Part shown: piece after piece, positions 8,064 to 16,181 of the stretch
Position numbering within the stretch: position 1 is the stretch's first letter
Layout: every line of letters begins with the position of its first letter
Assembly: GCF_000708755.2 (NCBI RefSeq)
Contig: NZ_JGVU02000002.1
Span: 806,001-870,000, forward strand
Length of the DNA: 64,000 nt
Source of the DNA: Metabacillus indicus LMG 22858
GTDB taxonomy: Bacteria; Bacillota; Bacilli; Bacillales; Bacillaceae
Direction of reading: 5' to 3'
Made by a program: the position numbers and the translations under genes
Notes under the pieces: generated by a model
What the model saw: only the letters and a program-made list of their open reading frames with translations
What the model was told of the DNA's origin: nothing
The model's database searches: none

Positions 8064-9344
8064 TTATGAAACGTTTAATGCATTGTTTTTCATCTGTTTG
8101 TTACCGGACTGTTTTGTTGCCAGAATAGTTAAGATAGCTGAGATGAGCAGCGACCCTGCCATAAAGAGATAAGAAGCTCCAAATCCTCCTGTAGAACCAT
8201 TCAAATAACCCACGACATATGAACCGACAAATGATCCTAGTGCCCCCATGGAATTAATCAGGGCCATGGCGCCGCCTGCAACATTTCTTGGAAGTATCTC
8301 CGGAATAATGGCAAAAAACGGACCGTACGGAGCGTACATGGCTCCTCCTGCTAAAACAAGCAGACCGAAGCTTAGCCAGAAATGATCAGGACCGATTAAA
8401 TAGGATGCGTAAAAAGCAATCGCTCCAATGAATAGAAATGGCCAGACAAACTCTTTCCTCTTTTGAAGCTTATCTGAGTAATGCGAAGCTAGAAGCATCA
8501 GAAGAACGGCCAGCACATAAGGAACAGCCGAAAGCCATCCTGTTTGGACAATGCTCATATTCGGAGCTGCTTTTATGATCGAAGGCAGCCACATCACAAA
8601 ACCGTATAGTCCGACGCTCCAAAGAGCATATTGTGCAGCCAGTAAAATAACAACTTTTGATTTAAACGCCTCTTTATAGTTTTTAACCGGCTTGATGCCC
8701 TGCTGTTCCCGTTCCAAAGCATACTGCAGGTCCGCTTTTTCTTTCGCGCTCAGCCATTTAGCATCTTTTGGATGGTCAAATACGAGTTTCCACCAGAGGA
8801 ACGCCCAGATGACCGCAGGCAGGCCTTCGATAATAAACATCCATCTCCATCCGTAAGCTTCAAGCAGGTAACCTGAAACAATCGACATCCACAGCACCGT
8901 CACAGGATTTCCAAGAATCAGGAACGTATTGGCTCTTGAACGCTCTGCTTTGGTAAACCAGTGACTTAGAAAGACCAGCATAGCAGGCATAACGGCACTT
9001 TCAACTACTCCTAGCAAAAAACGGATCGCAAACAAGTAGTTGACATTTGAGACCATTCCGGTCAAGGTGGCAAGAATCCCCCAGCCGATAAGCGACCAGA
9101 AGATTAATACCTTGGCACTCTTTTTTTCCGCATAATGCGCGCCGGGCACCTGAAAGAAAAAGTAGCCGAGGAAAAACAGGGAACCGAGCAGAGATGAAAT
9201 GGCAGGCGTAATCTGCAGATCTTCTGCAAGGCCCCCCGCTGCTCCGAAAGCGTAATTCGCCCTGTCCAGATAAGCAAGGCTGTAAGTAATAAAAACAACG
9301 GGTATTAAGCGGATCCATCTTTGCTTTGCAAGCGGCTGATTCAT
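8064..9344 (-). CDS. MFS transporter, anion:cation symporter family (sugar acid uptake)
   Basis: 426 residues and about 12 membrane segments with a central charged loop near residues 195-225. Motifs YLDRANYAFG in the first helix and RFLLGVVESAVMPA in the fourth are typical of the ACS family, which carries hexuronates, glucarate, galactonate or tartrate with protons. It replaces the KdgT-type permease of B. subtilis in this operon. It probably imports the sugar acid that feeds the KDG branch; the exact substrate is open. Confidence 0.88.
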   Translation of the reverse strand: MNQPLAKQRWIRLIPVVFITYSLAYLDRANYAFGAAGGLAEDLQITPAISSLLGSLFFLGYFFFQVPGAHYAEKKSAKVLIFWSLIGWGILATLTGMVSNVNYLFAIRFLLGVVESAVMPAMLVFLSHWFTKAERSRANTFLILGNPVTVLWMSIVSGYLLEAYGWRWMFIIEGLPAVIWAFLWWKLVFDHPKDAKWLSAKEKADLQYALEREQQGIKPVKNYKEAFKSKVVILLAAQYALWSVGLYGFVMWLPSIIKAAPNMSIVQTGWLSAVPYVLAVLLMLLASHYSDKLQKRKEFVWPFLFIGAIAFYASYLIGPDHFWLSFGLLVLAGGAMYAPYGPFFAIIPEILPRNVAGGAMALINSMGALGSFVGSYVVGYLNGSTGGFGASYLFMAGSLLISAILTILATKQSGNKQMKNNALNVS

Positions 9345-9357
9345 GGAAACGTCCTCC

Positions 9358-10305
9358 TCAAATAGTCTGATTCATATAGTCAAATAAAGCATGCCTGTCA
9401 GGGTAGCCATCATTATCTCCCTGGGACTGAACAGCAAGTGCGCCAATTGCATTTCCCCGCAGAACAGCATCGTGCAGGCTGAGGTTTTCGAGCAGACCGC
9501 TGATGAGCCCGACTGCAAAACCGTCTCCCGCACCTACGGTATCGACAACGGCTTCTACCGGGAAGGGACTGACAACCCCTTCTTCTTTAAAGGTTTTGTA
9601 ATAGGCTCCATCTTCTCCAAGCTTGATGACAACTGCTTTTACACCTTGATTTAAATAAAATGCAGCAATTTCCTCCGGACTGCTCAAACCGGTCAAAACC
9701 TTTCCTTCCGCTAAACCGGGAAGGACATAATCTGCTTGAACGGCCATTCTGTTCACGGTTTCAATCATTTCCTCTTCGGAAGCCCATAATGCCGGCCTCA
9801 AATTCGGATCAAATGTTATGCTTTTTCCAAGTGTTTTCATGTACCTCTGTGCTTTTTCCGCAAATGAACGGGTATGAGAAGAGACGGCAAGCGGAATGCC
9901 TGTCATATGTAAATGCGCCGCACGGCTGAAATAGTCAGGCCTGAAATCTTCTTCGTTCATATAGCTTGCTGCGGAGCCCTTTCTGAAAGACTGAACGAAA
10001 GGATCACCCGACAGAACTTTTTCCTTCAGCTGGAACCCTGTCGGATACCGCGAATCTTTAAAAACATGCTCTACATCCACTTTTTCCTCTGCGAGCCTTT
10101 TCATAATGTATGTGCCAAATGCATCTTCGCCGACCTTGCTTGCCCATCCGGCATTGAGACCAAGTCTTGCAAGTCCGATCACTACATTCGTTTCTGCGCC
10201 TGCAAGCTCTCGTGTAAAGTGCTTTACTTCATCAAGCGGTCCCGTCTCATCAGCCATGAACAGCGCCATCGCTTCACCAAACGTCACAACATCCAATGGT
10301 TTCAT
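9358..10305 (-). CDS. kdgK: 2-keto-3-deoxygluconate kinase (PfkB family)
   Basis: 315 residues. Phosphorylates KDG at O6 to give KDPG for the aldolase. PfkB signature 2 is DTVGAGDGFAVG (255-266) with the catalytic Asp261; the N-terminal LAGAETNVVIGLARLG is the substrate-binding signature 1. SITFDPNLRPALW is characteristic of KDG kinases. The start follows GGAAGGGTG. Positioned between the TIM-barrel enzyme and the importer in the operon. Confidence 0.92.
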   Translation of the reverse strand: MKPLDVVTFGEAMALFMADETGPLDEVKHFTRELAGAETNVVIGLARLGLNAGWASKVGEDAFGTYIMKRLAEEKVDVEHVFKDSRYPTGFQLKEKVLSGDPFVQSFRKGSAASYMNEEDFRPDYFSRAAHLHMTGIPLAVSSHTRSFAEKAQRYMKTLGKSITFDPNLRPALWASEEEMIETVNRMAVQADYVLPGLAEGKVLTGLSSPEEIAAFYLNQGVKAVVIKLGEDGAYYKTFKEEGVVSPFPVEAVVDTVGAGDGFAVGLISGLLENLSLHDAVLRGNAIGALAVQSQGDNDGYPDRHALFDYMNQTI

Positions 10306-10311
10306 ACCCTC

Positions 10312-11061
10312 TCACCCTTCCATCTGATTTTCTCTTGCTAAACCGATAAATTCTTTTAATCTTTCGTGGGGCTGTATTGGGAATTCCAGTGCAGCCGGCA
10401 CAGATTTCCCCGTCCTGTTCTGAAACATCCTCCACCCTGCATGTTTTGCCGCTGACAGTCCGGCTGGGTGAAGCTCTCCATCTCTTAATGCCACTTCTTT
10501 TAAATGTAAATAGGAAATGTACTCTCGTAATCTGCTAAATGCTGATTCCGGCTTCTCACCTGTAAAGTGCCAGTTTCCAATGTCAAACGTCATCCTGACT
10601 GGAATCTCTATCTTCGAAGCGCTTTCAAAAAAGTTGGCCAGATGCTCAATTTTACCTCCGTGAGGTGTCTGATCATTTTCAATCAGGAGCTGTATCTCTT
10701 GATAATCCTTTAAAAATAGATCCAGTTCTGTAAGATCAGAAACTCCGTGTAAATATTCACCGAGAGGGAGTTTCAGCCATTTTGCCCCAACTGCAAGAGC
10801 CTCACCGAACACTTTTACTAGTTCATAAGAATTTAAGCGTCCCCCCTCACTCCATACCTCAGACGGCGCAGAGTAAACTGTGAACATAGCTAGACGAGAA
10901 AGTTCTTCTTTCAGATGCAACAATGAGTCATTTTCTGAAAGCAGCTCCTTGCGTATCTCAATTCCATCCGCTCCTGCTTCGGCTGCTTTCCGGATAAAAT
11001 CCAGCTGGCCTCTCTCTAAAACTACTTTTCTGTCAAAAACATTCATTGGAATGATAATCAA
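10312..11061 (-). CDS. Sugar phosphate isomerase/epimerase-like TIM barrel
   Basis: 249 residues of the xylose-isomerase-like (AP endonuclease 2) barrel family. Likely metal ligands are the Glu of LIENDQT, Asp of FDIGNWHF, His of YLHLKE and Glu of ALEFPI. Such enzymes isomerise or epimerise ketoses. It is the first gene of the operon, so it may act on the imported sugar or its keto derivative. The frame begins with TTG 11 bases after AGGAGG; the first ATG lies too far downstream, so a TTG start is favoured. Confidence 0.75.
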   Translation of the reverse strand: MIIIPMNVFDRKVVLERGQLDFIRKAAEAGADGIEIRKELLSENDSLLHLKEELSRLAMFTVYSAPSEVWSEGGRLNSYELVKVFGEALAVGAKWLKLPLGEYLHGVSDLTELDLFLKDYQEIQLLIENDQTPHGGKIEHLANFFESASKIEIPVRMTFDIGNWHFTGEKPESAFSRLREYISYLHLKEVALRDGELHPAGLSAAKHAGWRMFQNRTGKSVPAALEFPIQPHERLKEFIGLARENQMEG

Positions 11062-11088
11062 GCAGCGATCAGCCTCCTAATTTATTGA

Positions 11089-11114
11089 TAAATCGGTTTA
11101 GTAAATCGGTTTAG
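11089..11114. promoter_or_regulatory. Two tandem LacI-type operators
   Basis: TAAATCGGTTTAG occurs twice with no gap, giving an exact 2 x 13 bp direct repeat of near-palindromes. The pair covers the expected transcription start and the region just after it, so a bound repressor would block initiation. The same motif recurs before the HPS-like gene. Confidence 0.88.
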
Positions 11115-11118
11115 TGAA

Positions 11119-11147
11119 AGTATAATCTTTTTGAAAGCGTTTTACAA
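11119..11147 (-). promoter_or_regulatory. Sigma-A promoter of the sugar-acid operon
   Basis: Minus-strand TTGTAA and TATACT are separated by exactly 17 bases, directly upstream of the tandem operators. Confidence 0.8.
11131..11146. promoter_or_regulatory. CcpA catabolite-responsive element (cre)
   Basis: TTGAAAGCGTTTTACA fits the Bacillus cre consensus at every position. It lies within the promoter between the -35 and -10 boxes, the usual place for CcpA-mediated glucose repression. Confidence 0.88.
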
Positions 11148-11320
11148 CTACTATTCACAATTTTTTAAAACAATGAATCAGCCGCAACTTATTTTCATCA
11201 TTTATAAACCTTGAATCCTTCCTGCAATTGTGCAGATTTTCAATATCCTGATAAGTCTTATGGAATTCATGTTAAAATCAGGTAACGATAATATGATTAA
11301 GTGCGGACGGTGATCGAAAA

Positions 11321-11539
11321 GTGGCTAACATTAAAATACGAGTTCAAGATACGATTATAGAAATGGAAGAAAACGAAAGATATTTTATTGAAGTTAAAGA
11401 TAAGAGCTTTACCGGTTCGATCCTTGAGAATATGAATTTTGAGTTCGGCGGACGCGTATTCTTTTACATCCTCATTGATGCAGAAAACGAAGATTATCAA
11501 CTAGCAGAAGACGAAATTATAACCATTAAAAAACTTTAA
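11321..11539 (+). CDS. Small hypothetical protein (72 aa)
   Basis: GTG start with a modest GGTG eight bases upstream. The protein is acidic, without membrane segment or signal, and predicted mostly beta (IKIRVQDTIIEMEE, RYFIEVKD, GGRVFFYILIDAEN). I do not recognise the family. It is divergent from the sugar-acid operon and stands alone. A GAAAACAG hairpin lies downstream. Codon use looks native. Confidence 0.6.
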   Translation: MANIKIRVQDTIIEMEENERYFIEVKDKSFTGSILENMNFEFGGRVFFYILIDAENEDYQLAEDEIITIKKL

Positions 11540-11574
11540 GTTTGCAAGAGTGGAATCATATCCAAAATCTTTAC

Positions 11575-11603
11575 GAAAACAGACTTTCAAAAGTACTGTT
11601 TTC
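11575..11603 (+). terminator. Hairpin downstream of small hypothetical gene
   Basis: An 8-bp stem GAAAACAG/CTGTTTTC with further inner pairing but no T run directly after it; a weak terminator or transcript-stabilising hairpin. Confidence 0.4.
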
Positions 11604-11633
11604 ACCTAAGAAAGCCTCTGCATGAAGAAATTG

Positions 11634-11664
11634 AAAAGGGACCGCACAAATGCAGTCCCTTTAT
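11634..11664. terminator. Bidirectional terminator
   Basis: Stem AAAGGGAC/GTCCCTTT between convergent genes, with T-rich tracts on both sides. Confidence 0.8.
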
Positions 11665-11665
11665 T

Positions 11666-11980
11666 TTATCTATAATATTTTAAGTACTTGGTTTCAAGGT
11701 ATTTTCCATTTTTATCGTAATAGACGTTTTTTATGTAGTGCCATACCGCATCAAAATCTTCGTAGACCTTATAGTAACCAGCTGAATGATATTTAGTCGT
11801 AACATACGTCCAAGTATATCCTCCGCCGCCCGGATCTTCTACCGCCTGAATAGAAACGCTTTCTCTATTTGGGTTAGTTGATGCATTCAGCTGCTTTGCC
11901 GATGCGCTCTCGCCCGCAAATCCTGCAGTCAAAATCCCTACTGATAGAAAAGTGACTGTCTTTGCAATCATTTTTTTCAT
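11666..11980 (-). CDS. Exported tyrosine-rich small protein
   Basis: 104 residues with a clear Sec signal peptide (KK, hydrophobic core TVTFLSVGILTAGFAG, likely cleavage after SASA). The mature part of about 75 residues has a PGGGGYTWTY stretch and ends YLKYYR, with an unusually high Tyr and Lys content. GGAGGAG precedes the ATG. The family is not recognised. The layout (leader, Gly-rich turn, short beta-rich chain) is reminiscent of lactococcin 972-like secreted peptides, but no diagnostic motif is seen. Confidence 0.75.
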   Translation of the reverse strand: MKKMIAKTVTFLSVGILTAGFAGESASAKQLNASTNPNRESVSIQAVEDPGGGGYTWTYVTTKYHSAGYYKVYEDFDAVWHYIKNVYYDKNGKYLETKYLKYYR

Positions 11981-12102
11981 ATCTTTCTCCTCCTCTAAAG
12001 CATTTTACTTCTTTTTCCAGTTTAATATGTTACTAAATACAATCAAAGGGCATATTATACTATTTTGTATTATTTTTCTATCTCTCTCTTATTTTTCTAT
12101 TT

Positions 12103-12135
12103 AAAAACCCAGTCCTTCTAAAGGACTGGGTTTTT
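12103..12135. terminator. Strong bidirectional terminator
   Basis: A 15-bp perfect stem (AAAAACCCAGTCCTT and its complement) with a 3-base loop. On the minus strand it directly follows the monooxygenase gene. Confidence 0.9.
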
Positions 12136-12143
12136 AAATAAAA

Positions 12144-12440
12144 TTATGATTTTACTTGCTCACCATTGAAAACTTTAACCTCAGGCGGTGCAGCCAAAAA
12201 CTGCATCGCTTTTCCAGAAAACACTTTAAAATGCTCGCTGCTGTTATGAAGTTCAACTGCTTCTGCATCCTTCCACAGCTCGATCATTTTGTACGCTCCT
12301 GCTGTTTCAGTGTCTTTCATTAAATCATAAGAAATGTTGCCATCCTCTTCTCTTGAAGCTGCAACAAGCGGACGAATTTCGCTTAGAAAGTCAGCTTCCT
12401 TTTCAGATAATACCTTAAAACCTGCATGTATAATGATCAT
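12144..12440 (-). CDS. Antibiotic biosynthesis monooxygenase-domain protein
   Basis: 98 residues forming one ABM ferredoxin-like fold: IIIHAGFKVLSEKEADFLSEI, then SREEDGNISYDLMKD and the closing IELWKDAEAVELHNSSEHF typical of YgiN-like quinol monooxygenases. The ATG after GGAGGATA is chosen over the longer frame. It is the third gene of a MarR-nitroreductase operon, suggesting a role in quinone or electrophile detoxification. Confidence 0.85.
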   Translation of the reverse strand: MIIIHAGFKVLSEKEADFLSEIRPLVAASREEDGNISYDLMKDTETAGAYKMIELWKDAEAVELHNSSEHFKVFSGKAMQFLAAPPEVKVFNGEQVKS

Positions 12441-12460
12441 TTTTATATCCTCCTCTTTCG

Positions 12461-13096
12461 TTATTTCCACTCTGTAATTTTTTCAACAGGAAGTCGGACA
12501 GACTGATAGCCTTCATCTGCTGCTCTACCAATTGAAATGAGCATAACAGGATAGTAGCGCTCTTTATCGAGTCCGTAAGCTTCTGCAATCTTATCTTTTT
12601 CAAAACCACCAATCGGATTTGTATCAAAGCCGTGTGCTCTTGCAGCAAGCATCAGCTGCATGGAAACGAGCCCTGCATCAATTAAGTTCATATCTTTTAG
12701 CTGATCAAATGTCATTACCTCAAAAAAGCCTTTTATGGCCGCAACCTGCTGATCGCGTACATCCGCAGGCATAAAGCCTTTTTCCACAGCAGTGCTGTAG
12801 ATTTCTTCAAGATATTCATCGCTTTTCATATCTGCAAAAACAGCAATTACAGCGGCTGACGTTTCAACTTGTCTCTGATTAAATTTGGCAAGCGGCGCAA
12901 GCGTTTCTTTTCCTTCTTTAGTGTCAATGACAACAAAGCGCCATGGCTGAAGGTTAACTGATGACGGAGCAAGTGCTGCTTCTTCAAGAATCTCAGCCAT
13001 TTCCTCTCTGCTGATTTTAACGGACGGATCATAATTTCTGATGGATCTGCGGCCTCTTACAATTTGCTGGTAGTCATTAATAAGTGTTTGATTCAT
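12461..13096 (-). CDS. NAD(P)H nitroreductase family protein (YodC-like)
   Basis: 211 residues. FMN-dependent flavoprotein of the nitroreductase fold: RGRRSIRNYDP near 14, ALAPSSVNLQPWRFVV near 41, SMQLMLAARAHGFDTNPIGGF near 145 and YYPVMLISIGRA near 181. Such enzymes reduce quinones and nitro compounds. The start follows GGGAGG. It lies downstream of a MarR regulator, with the ABM monooxygenase after it, as in quinone-stress operons. Confidence 0.9.
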   Translation of the reverse strand: MNQTLINDYQQIVRGRRSIRNYDPSVKISREEMAEILEEAALAPSSVNLQPWRFVVIDTKEGKETLAPLAKFNQRQVETSAAVIAVFADMKSDEYLEEIYSTAVEKGFMPADVRDQQVAAIKGFFEVMTFDQLKDMNLIDAGLVSMQLMLAARAHGFDTNPIGGFEKDKIAEAYGLDKERYYPVMLISIGRAADEGYQSVRLPVEKITEWK

Positions 13097-13117
13097 GATG
13101 TATGTTCCTCCCTGATG

Positions 13118-13552
13118 CTATTCGTTTATTTTTTCAACATTCTCTTTAATGCGGGAAAGCATTCCCAGCAGGACTTTACGTTCATCTTCTGAAAAGTCTG
13201 CGAGCACATTTGAGATAAATCGCTGTTTTTCTGAGCGGTATGCAACAATTTTCGATCTTCCTTCTTCGGAAAGACTTACGTAAGTAAATCGCTGATCGTC
13301 AGGGTTTTTCCTCCGGACAACCATTCCCTTTTCCTCAAGCTGCTTAAGGTGCCTCGTCACAGCTGCATGATCAATGTGAACAAGCTTTTGCAGAGCCCTC
13401 TGACTGATCTCGTCCACTTCATAAAGCTGGTGGAGCAGATCGAGACGGGCCTGGCTGATGCCTGTACAGCGTTCAAACTTGCTCATCGTCTGTTTTGTAA
13501 TTTCAAAAACCCGGTACAGTATCTCTTCTTCTTCTTTGCAGAAATGAGGCAA
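13118..13552 (-). CDS. MarR-family transcriptional regulator
   Basis: 144 residues with a winged helix: QRALQKLVHIDHAAVTRHLKQLEEKGMVVRRKNPDDQRFTYVSL. TTG six bases after GGAGG fits better than the ATG that abuts the GGAGG. It likely represses its own operon with the nitroreductase and monooxygenase and responds to an electrophile or quinone. A Cys in CTGIS (about residue 31) could be a sensor; this is inference. Confidence 0.9.
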   Translation of the reverse strand: MPHFCKEEEEILYRVFEITKQTMSKFERCTGISQARLDLLHQLYEVDEISQRALQKLVHIDHAAVTRHLKQLEEKGMVVRRKNPDDQRFTYVSLSEEGRSKIVAYRSEKQRFISNVLADFSEDERKVLLGMLSRIKENVEKINE

Positions 13553-13574
13553 TCGCATCCTCCACCTTATATAA

Positions 13575-13601
13575 TTGATAAGTCAATCATTGACCTGTCA
13601 A
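13575..13601. promoter_or_regulatory. Paired MarR-type inverted repeats
   Basis: TTGATAAGTCAA and TTGACCTGTCAA stand three bases apart directly upstream of the marR gene, overlapping a TTGACA-like -35 box. They are probable operators for autoregulation. Confidence 0.65.
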
Positions 13602-13660
13602 CTACTATAAACCATCTATTTTCAAAAGTCAAAAGAGAAGATTTTTGTTTTGACTTCATT

Positions 13661-13687
13661 AAAAATAGCGCTCCGCCAGGGAACGCT
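13661..13687 (-). terminator. Terminator after NTTRR-F1-like gene
   Basis: Stem GCGTTCC/GGAGCGC (one G-T pair) followed by TATTTTT on the minus strand. Confidence 0.65.
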
Positions 13688-13717
13688 CATTAGTTTTTTC
13701 CGACTTATACATATAAT

Positions 13718-14251
13718 TTATTTTTGACCTCTTCTCTGAATCTCCTTGTACAAGTTCACAAAAGTTGTACGGCCATTGCGAAGGTTTTCAGGTCCGTCAA
13801 TTCCAATTGGATAGAGCTCAAGATTCTCCACAATAACATCAGGCGCCCCTACTTGCGGCATTTTATTGATCATGACAAGCGCCTGGGTTGTTCCAGGAGG
13901 TGCAGGTGATGCAATCCATACCCACTCTCTGCTTCTTTTATCATTCAGTCTTCCAGCAGGAATCGTTCTGATTAAACCGTGTCCAAGAAGCTTAAATGCC
14001 GCATTATAGTATGCTATGGATACACTGATCTGCGGGCTGCTGAAAGCCCCGCCATTTGATAAAGCTGCATTGAGTTCAAAACTTTCCCCCGGAAAAGCTT
14101 TAACATATTGAGTAATGAAACTGTTTAATTCCCCGCCAAGCAAACGGACAGCATAGATTCCGCTGCGTTTGGCAATGACCGCATGAAATCCTGTCCATGG
14201 TGAAAGGCCGCCTGTTTTAAAGTTGCCGTTTACAATCCGATTATCTGTCAC
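13718..14251 (-). CDS. NTTRR-F1-like domain protein without repeat region
   Basis: 177 residues, GTG start after GGGGG. IVNGNFKTGGLSPWTG at the N-terminus, YAVRLLGGELNSFITQYV and VIVENLELYPI match the beta-sandwich domain that precedes collagen-like repeats in Bacillus surface proteins. Here no repeats follow; the chain ends in a short basic tail (YKEIQRRGQK). No signal peptide is seen, consistent with spore-surface proteins of this group. The family assignment is from memory of the motif. Confidence 0.65.
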   Translation of the reverse strand: MTDNRIVNGNFKTGGLSPWTGFHAVIAKRSGIYAVRLLGGELNSFITQYVKAFPGESFELNAALSNGGAFSSPQISVSIAYYNAAFKLLGHGLIRTIPAGRLNDKRSREWVWIASPAPPGTTQALVMINKMPQVGAPDVIVENLELYPIGIDGPENLRNGRTTFVNLYKEIQRRGQK

Positions 14252-14376
14252 GCTGGTTCCCCCGAATCCATCAAACTTAATTCTTATTAATGTATGTCCA
14301 TTAACGGGAGTTGACAGTGCGTATGACTACTTGAGTTAGTTGAATAAAAAATAGATATAAAATCTCTGATGAGTTA

Positions 14377-15213
14377 TTAAATCTTGGCAAGAATCCGTGA
14401 AACGGAATCGCTATTTTCATCAATCTTCATGTGAGCACACAGCCTTTTATGAACAGCTATGAATTCAGGGGTCATTTCATGAAGGACACAAAGAATTTGC
14501 TCTTTTTCTCTCCCCGTGTACCACCACCCATTTAAAAGCAACCGCTGATTTTCCGTAAGCTTACCCCTTGCCCCTTCTATTTTTGCCCAGTCTCCAGGAT
14601 TATTAGGCGGATATCCCTTTTCCATATACCAGCCGGCAGCAATCGACCATCGCATCATGTCCAAACAGTGTAAAGCATAATAAATTTCATTCCTCATACA
14701 TCTCCGGTAAGCTTCATGTGCATATGCAAAAAACTTGTTTCTCCAAATGTCAAATTCAGCCTCACTGGCCTTATACTTTAGAGGTTTTGATTGACTGCGA
14801 AGATTTTCCAGAAAACACTCATGATCTTTAACTATTTTTATATCTCTCAACCACACAGAAGGAGATAAATCACCGCTCTTGTAATAAAAGGAATCAACTT
14901 TAATAAAACAGTCAAAGTGAGCAATACTGTATACTGTCCACGGAAAGTCTTCAAAAAACAAAACATTTCCCCATCTTTCTGCCCGATTCTTTTTATTTTG
15001 CCGGTACTGCTCAAACTCGTCATCTTTAACCACAATACGCAGATCGATATCTGAATAGAGGTCTGTGTTTCCGGCTCCTATTGATCCCCCATAAAAGACC
15101 GCTGAGACGCTATCATCGAGAAGAAGATCCTGCTCTACTTCTGCCATCAATTCTTCCCGCCATTTTGGCAGATTTGAATCCCTCTCTTCAAATTTCATTA
15201 TTGACATAGTCAT
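14377..15213 (-). CDS. Nucleotidyltransferase-domain protein
   Basis: 278 residues. The N-terminal polymerase-beta-like active site reads FYGGSIGAGNTDLYSDIDLRIVV (about 40-62; GS plus DxD). The C-terminal helical part resembles streptomycin/lincosamide adenylyltransferase-like proteins (ADP-binding helical bundle, HCLDMMRWSIAAGWYMEKG). It may modify an aminoglycoside or another small molecule, but resistance cannot be claimed. GGGAGGG precedes the ATG. Monocistronic. Confidence 0.75.
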   Translation of the reverse strand: MTMSIMKFEERDSNLPKWREELMAEVEQDLLLDDSVSAVFYGGSIGAGNTDLYSDIDLRIVVKDDEFEQYRQNKKNRAERWGNVLFFEDFPWTVYSIAHFDCFIKVDSFYYKSGDLSPSVWLRDIKIVKDHECFLENLRSQSKPLKYKASEAEFDIWRNKFFAYAHEAYRRCMRNEIYYALHCLDMMRWSIAAGWYMEKGYPPNNPGDWAKIEGARGKLTENQRLLLNGWWYTGREKEQILCVLHEMTPEFIAVHKRLCAHMKIDENSDSVSRILAKI

Positions 15214-15258
15214 AAAAAAGTACTCCCTCCCATATTATTCTTCCTTTCTGTTTAAGGA

Positions 15259-15528
15259 TTAAACAGCGAGATAAAAACTCATAAGTATACACATTATACC
15301 CGCGGTGAGTAAGAGGATGAAAAACAGCCTGCGCCATAATCCGCCGAGGAAATAAAGTCCAAGCAAGAGATAATAAATCCCAGCTATAATTGCTAAAAAC
15401 AACAAAAATTCAATTTGTTCATTTGGAGGAAGAGGATTTGTCAGGGCTGTCAACGCTGAACCTCCAATTAAGAGGATGCCAAAAAGCATCAATAGGTTCT
15501 TCATACTTTGCTCCCTGGATGTATTCAT
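15259..15528 (-). CDS. Small membrane protein (three segments)
   Basis: 89 residues. Three hydrophobic segments: LLMLFGILLIGGSALTAL, FLLFLAIIAGIYYLLLGLYFLG and LFFILLLTAGIMCILMSF. The ATG after GGGAG is preferred to a 118-residue frame; the next ATG (after GGGAG too) is an alternative. Family not recognised. Confidence 0.6.
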   Translation of the reverse strand: MNTSREQSMKNLLMLFGILLIGGSALTALTNPLPPNEQIEFLLFLAIIAGIYYLLLGLYFLGGLWRRLFFILLLTAGIMCILMSFYLAV

Positions 15529-15775
15529 TTTATCAGTCTCCCAGTTTTTAAGTTTGCCAGTGCTGCAAAACTCTTCACTTTTCCAATTATGCAAGATAGG
15601 TGGTGTCAGGAACAATCCTTACTGGAAAGAACGGTCTAGATTCATTGAATGCGGTGTAATAATTAGCCGTTCTTAAGTACTTGGCCTTTGAAATACAAAT
15701 CAAGCTAATGCTTATTTCAGCCTGTCTAAAATCGAGCAGTAAAATTGTTGATATGATAAGAAAAGCATAATAAAA

Positions 15776-15797
15776 AGCCACTTCAATAGAAGTGACT
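15776..15797 (-). terminator. Terminator after small membrane protein gene
   Basis: A 9-bp stem AGTCACTTC/GAAGTGGCT with TTTTTA after it on the minus strand. It lies just past the gene that ends at 15806. Confidence 0.75.
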
Positions 15798-15805
15798 CTA
15801 TCGTT

Positions 15806-16063
15806 TTATGGCGTGTTCCAAAATAGGGTAGAAGCAGTCGGGATTACAACAGCCCATAATAGCACAAACGAATTCCCAACCAGACCCACTATTTTAAGAG
15901 ATGTTATCTTAGTAAGCAAGGCTGTCATGATTCCGATAATCGGCAGTACTCCTGCTATAATTATGGCTGAATTTGAGAATAAATCTTCGTTAAAAAACCA
16001 AGCTGTATACACAAGCATAGAAATTAAAAAAGCCGTAATTGATATGATGCCTGACTTTCTCAT
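15806..16063 (-). CDS. Small membrane protein (three segments)
   Basis: 85 residues with hydrophobic segments IISITAFLISMLVYTAWFF, AIIIAGVLPIIGIMTALL and IVGLVGNSFVLLWAVVIP. The ATG six bases after GGGGG is preferred to the ATG two codons upstream. No family recognised. Terminators on both sides suggest a one-gene unit. Confidence 0.65.
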   Translation of the reverse strand: MRKSGIISITAFLISMLVYTAWFFNEDLFSNSAIIIAGVLPIIGIMTALLTKITSLKIVGLVGNSFVLLWAVVIPTASTLFWNTP

Positions 16064-16181
16064 ATCCATCCCCCTCTCAGGTATAAATCAATTTGTTACC
16101 CTTACTTATTTTACCACTTGTTATTTGTTATTAAAATCAAAACAACAGCAATTTTCAAAAAACAGTCTATATAAAACATAA

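Noticed and set aside
9001-9318. 105-codon minus-strand frame in the MFS gene
   Set aside because: It is an alternate frame inside the transporter coding sequence.
16064-16181. Possible plus-strand gene between small membrane protein and PPK2 terminator
   Set aside because: Open frames there lack ribosome binding sites and are antisense to the membrane protein gene.
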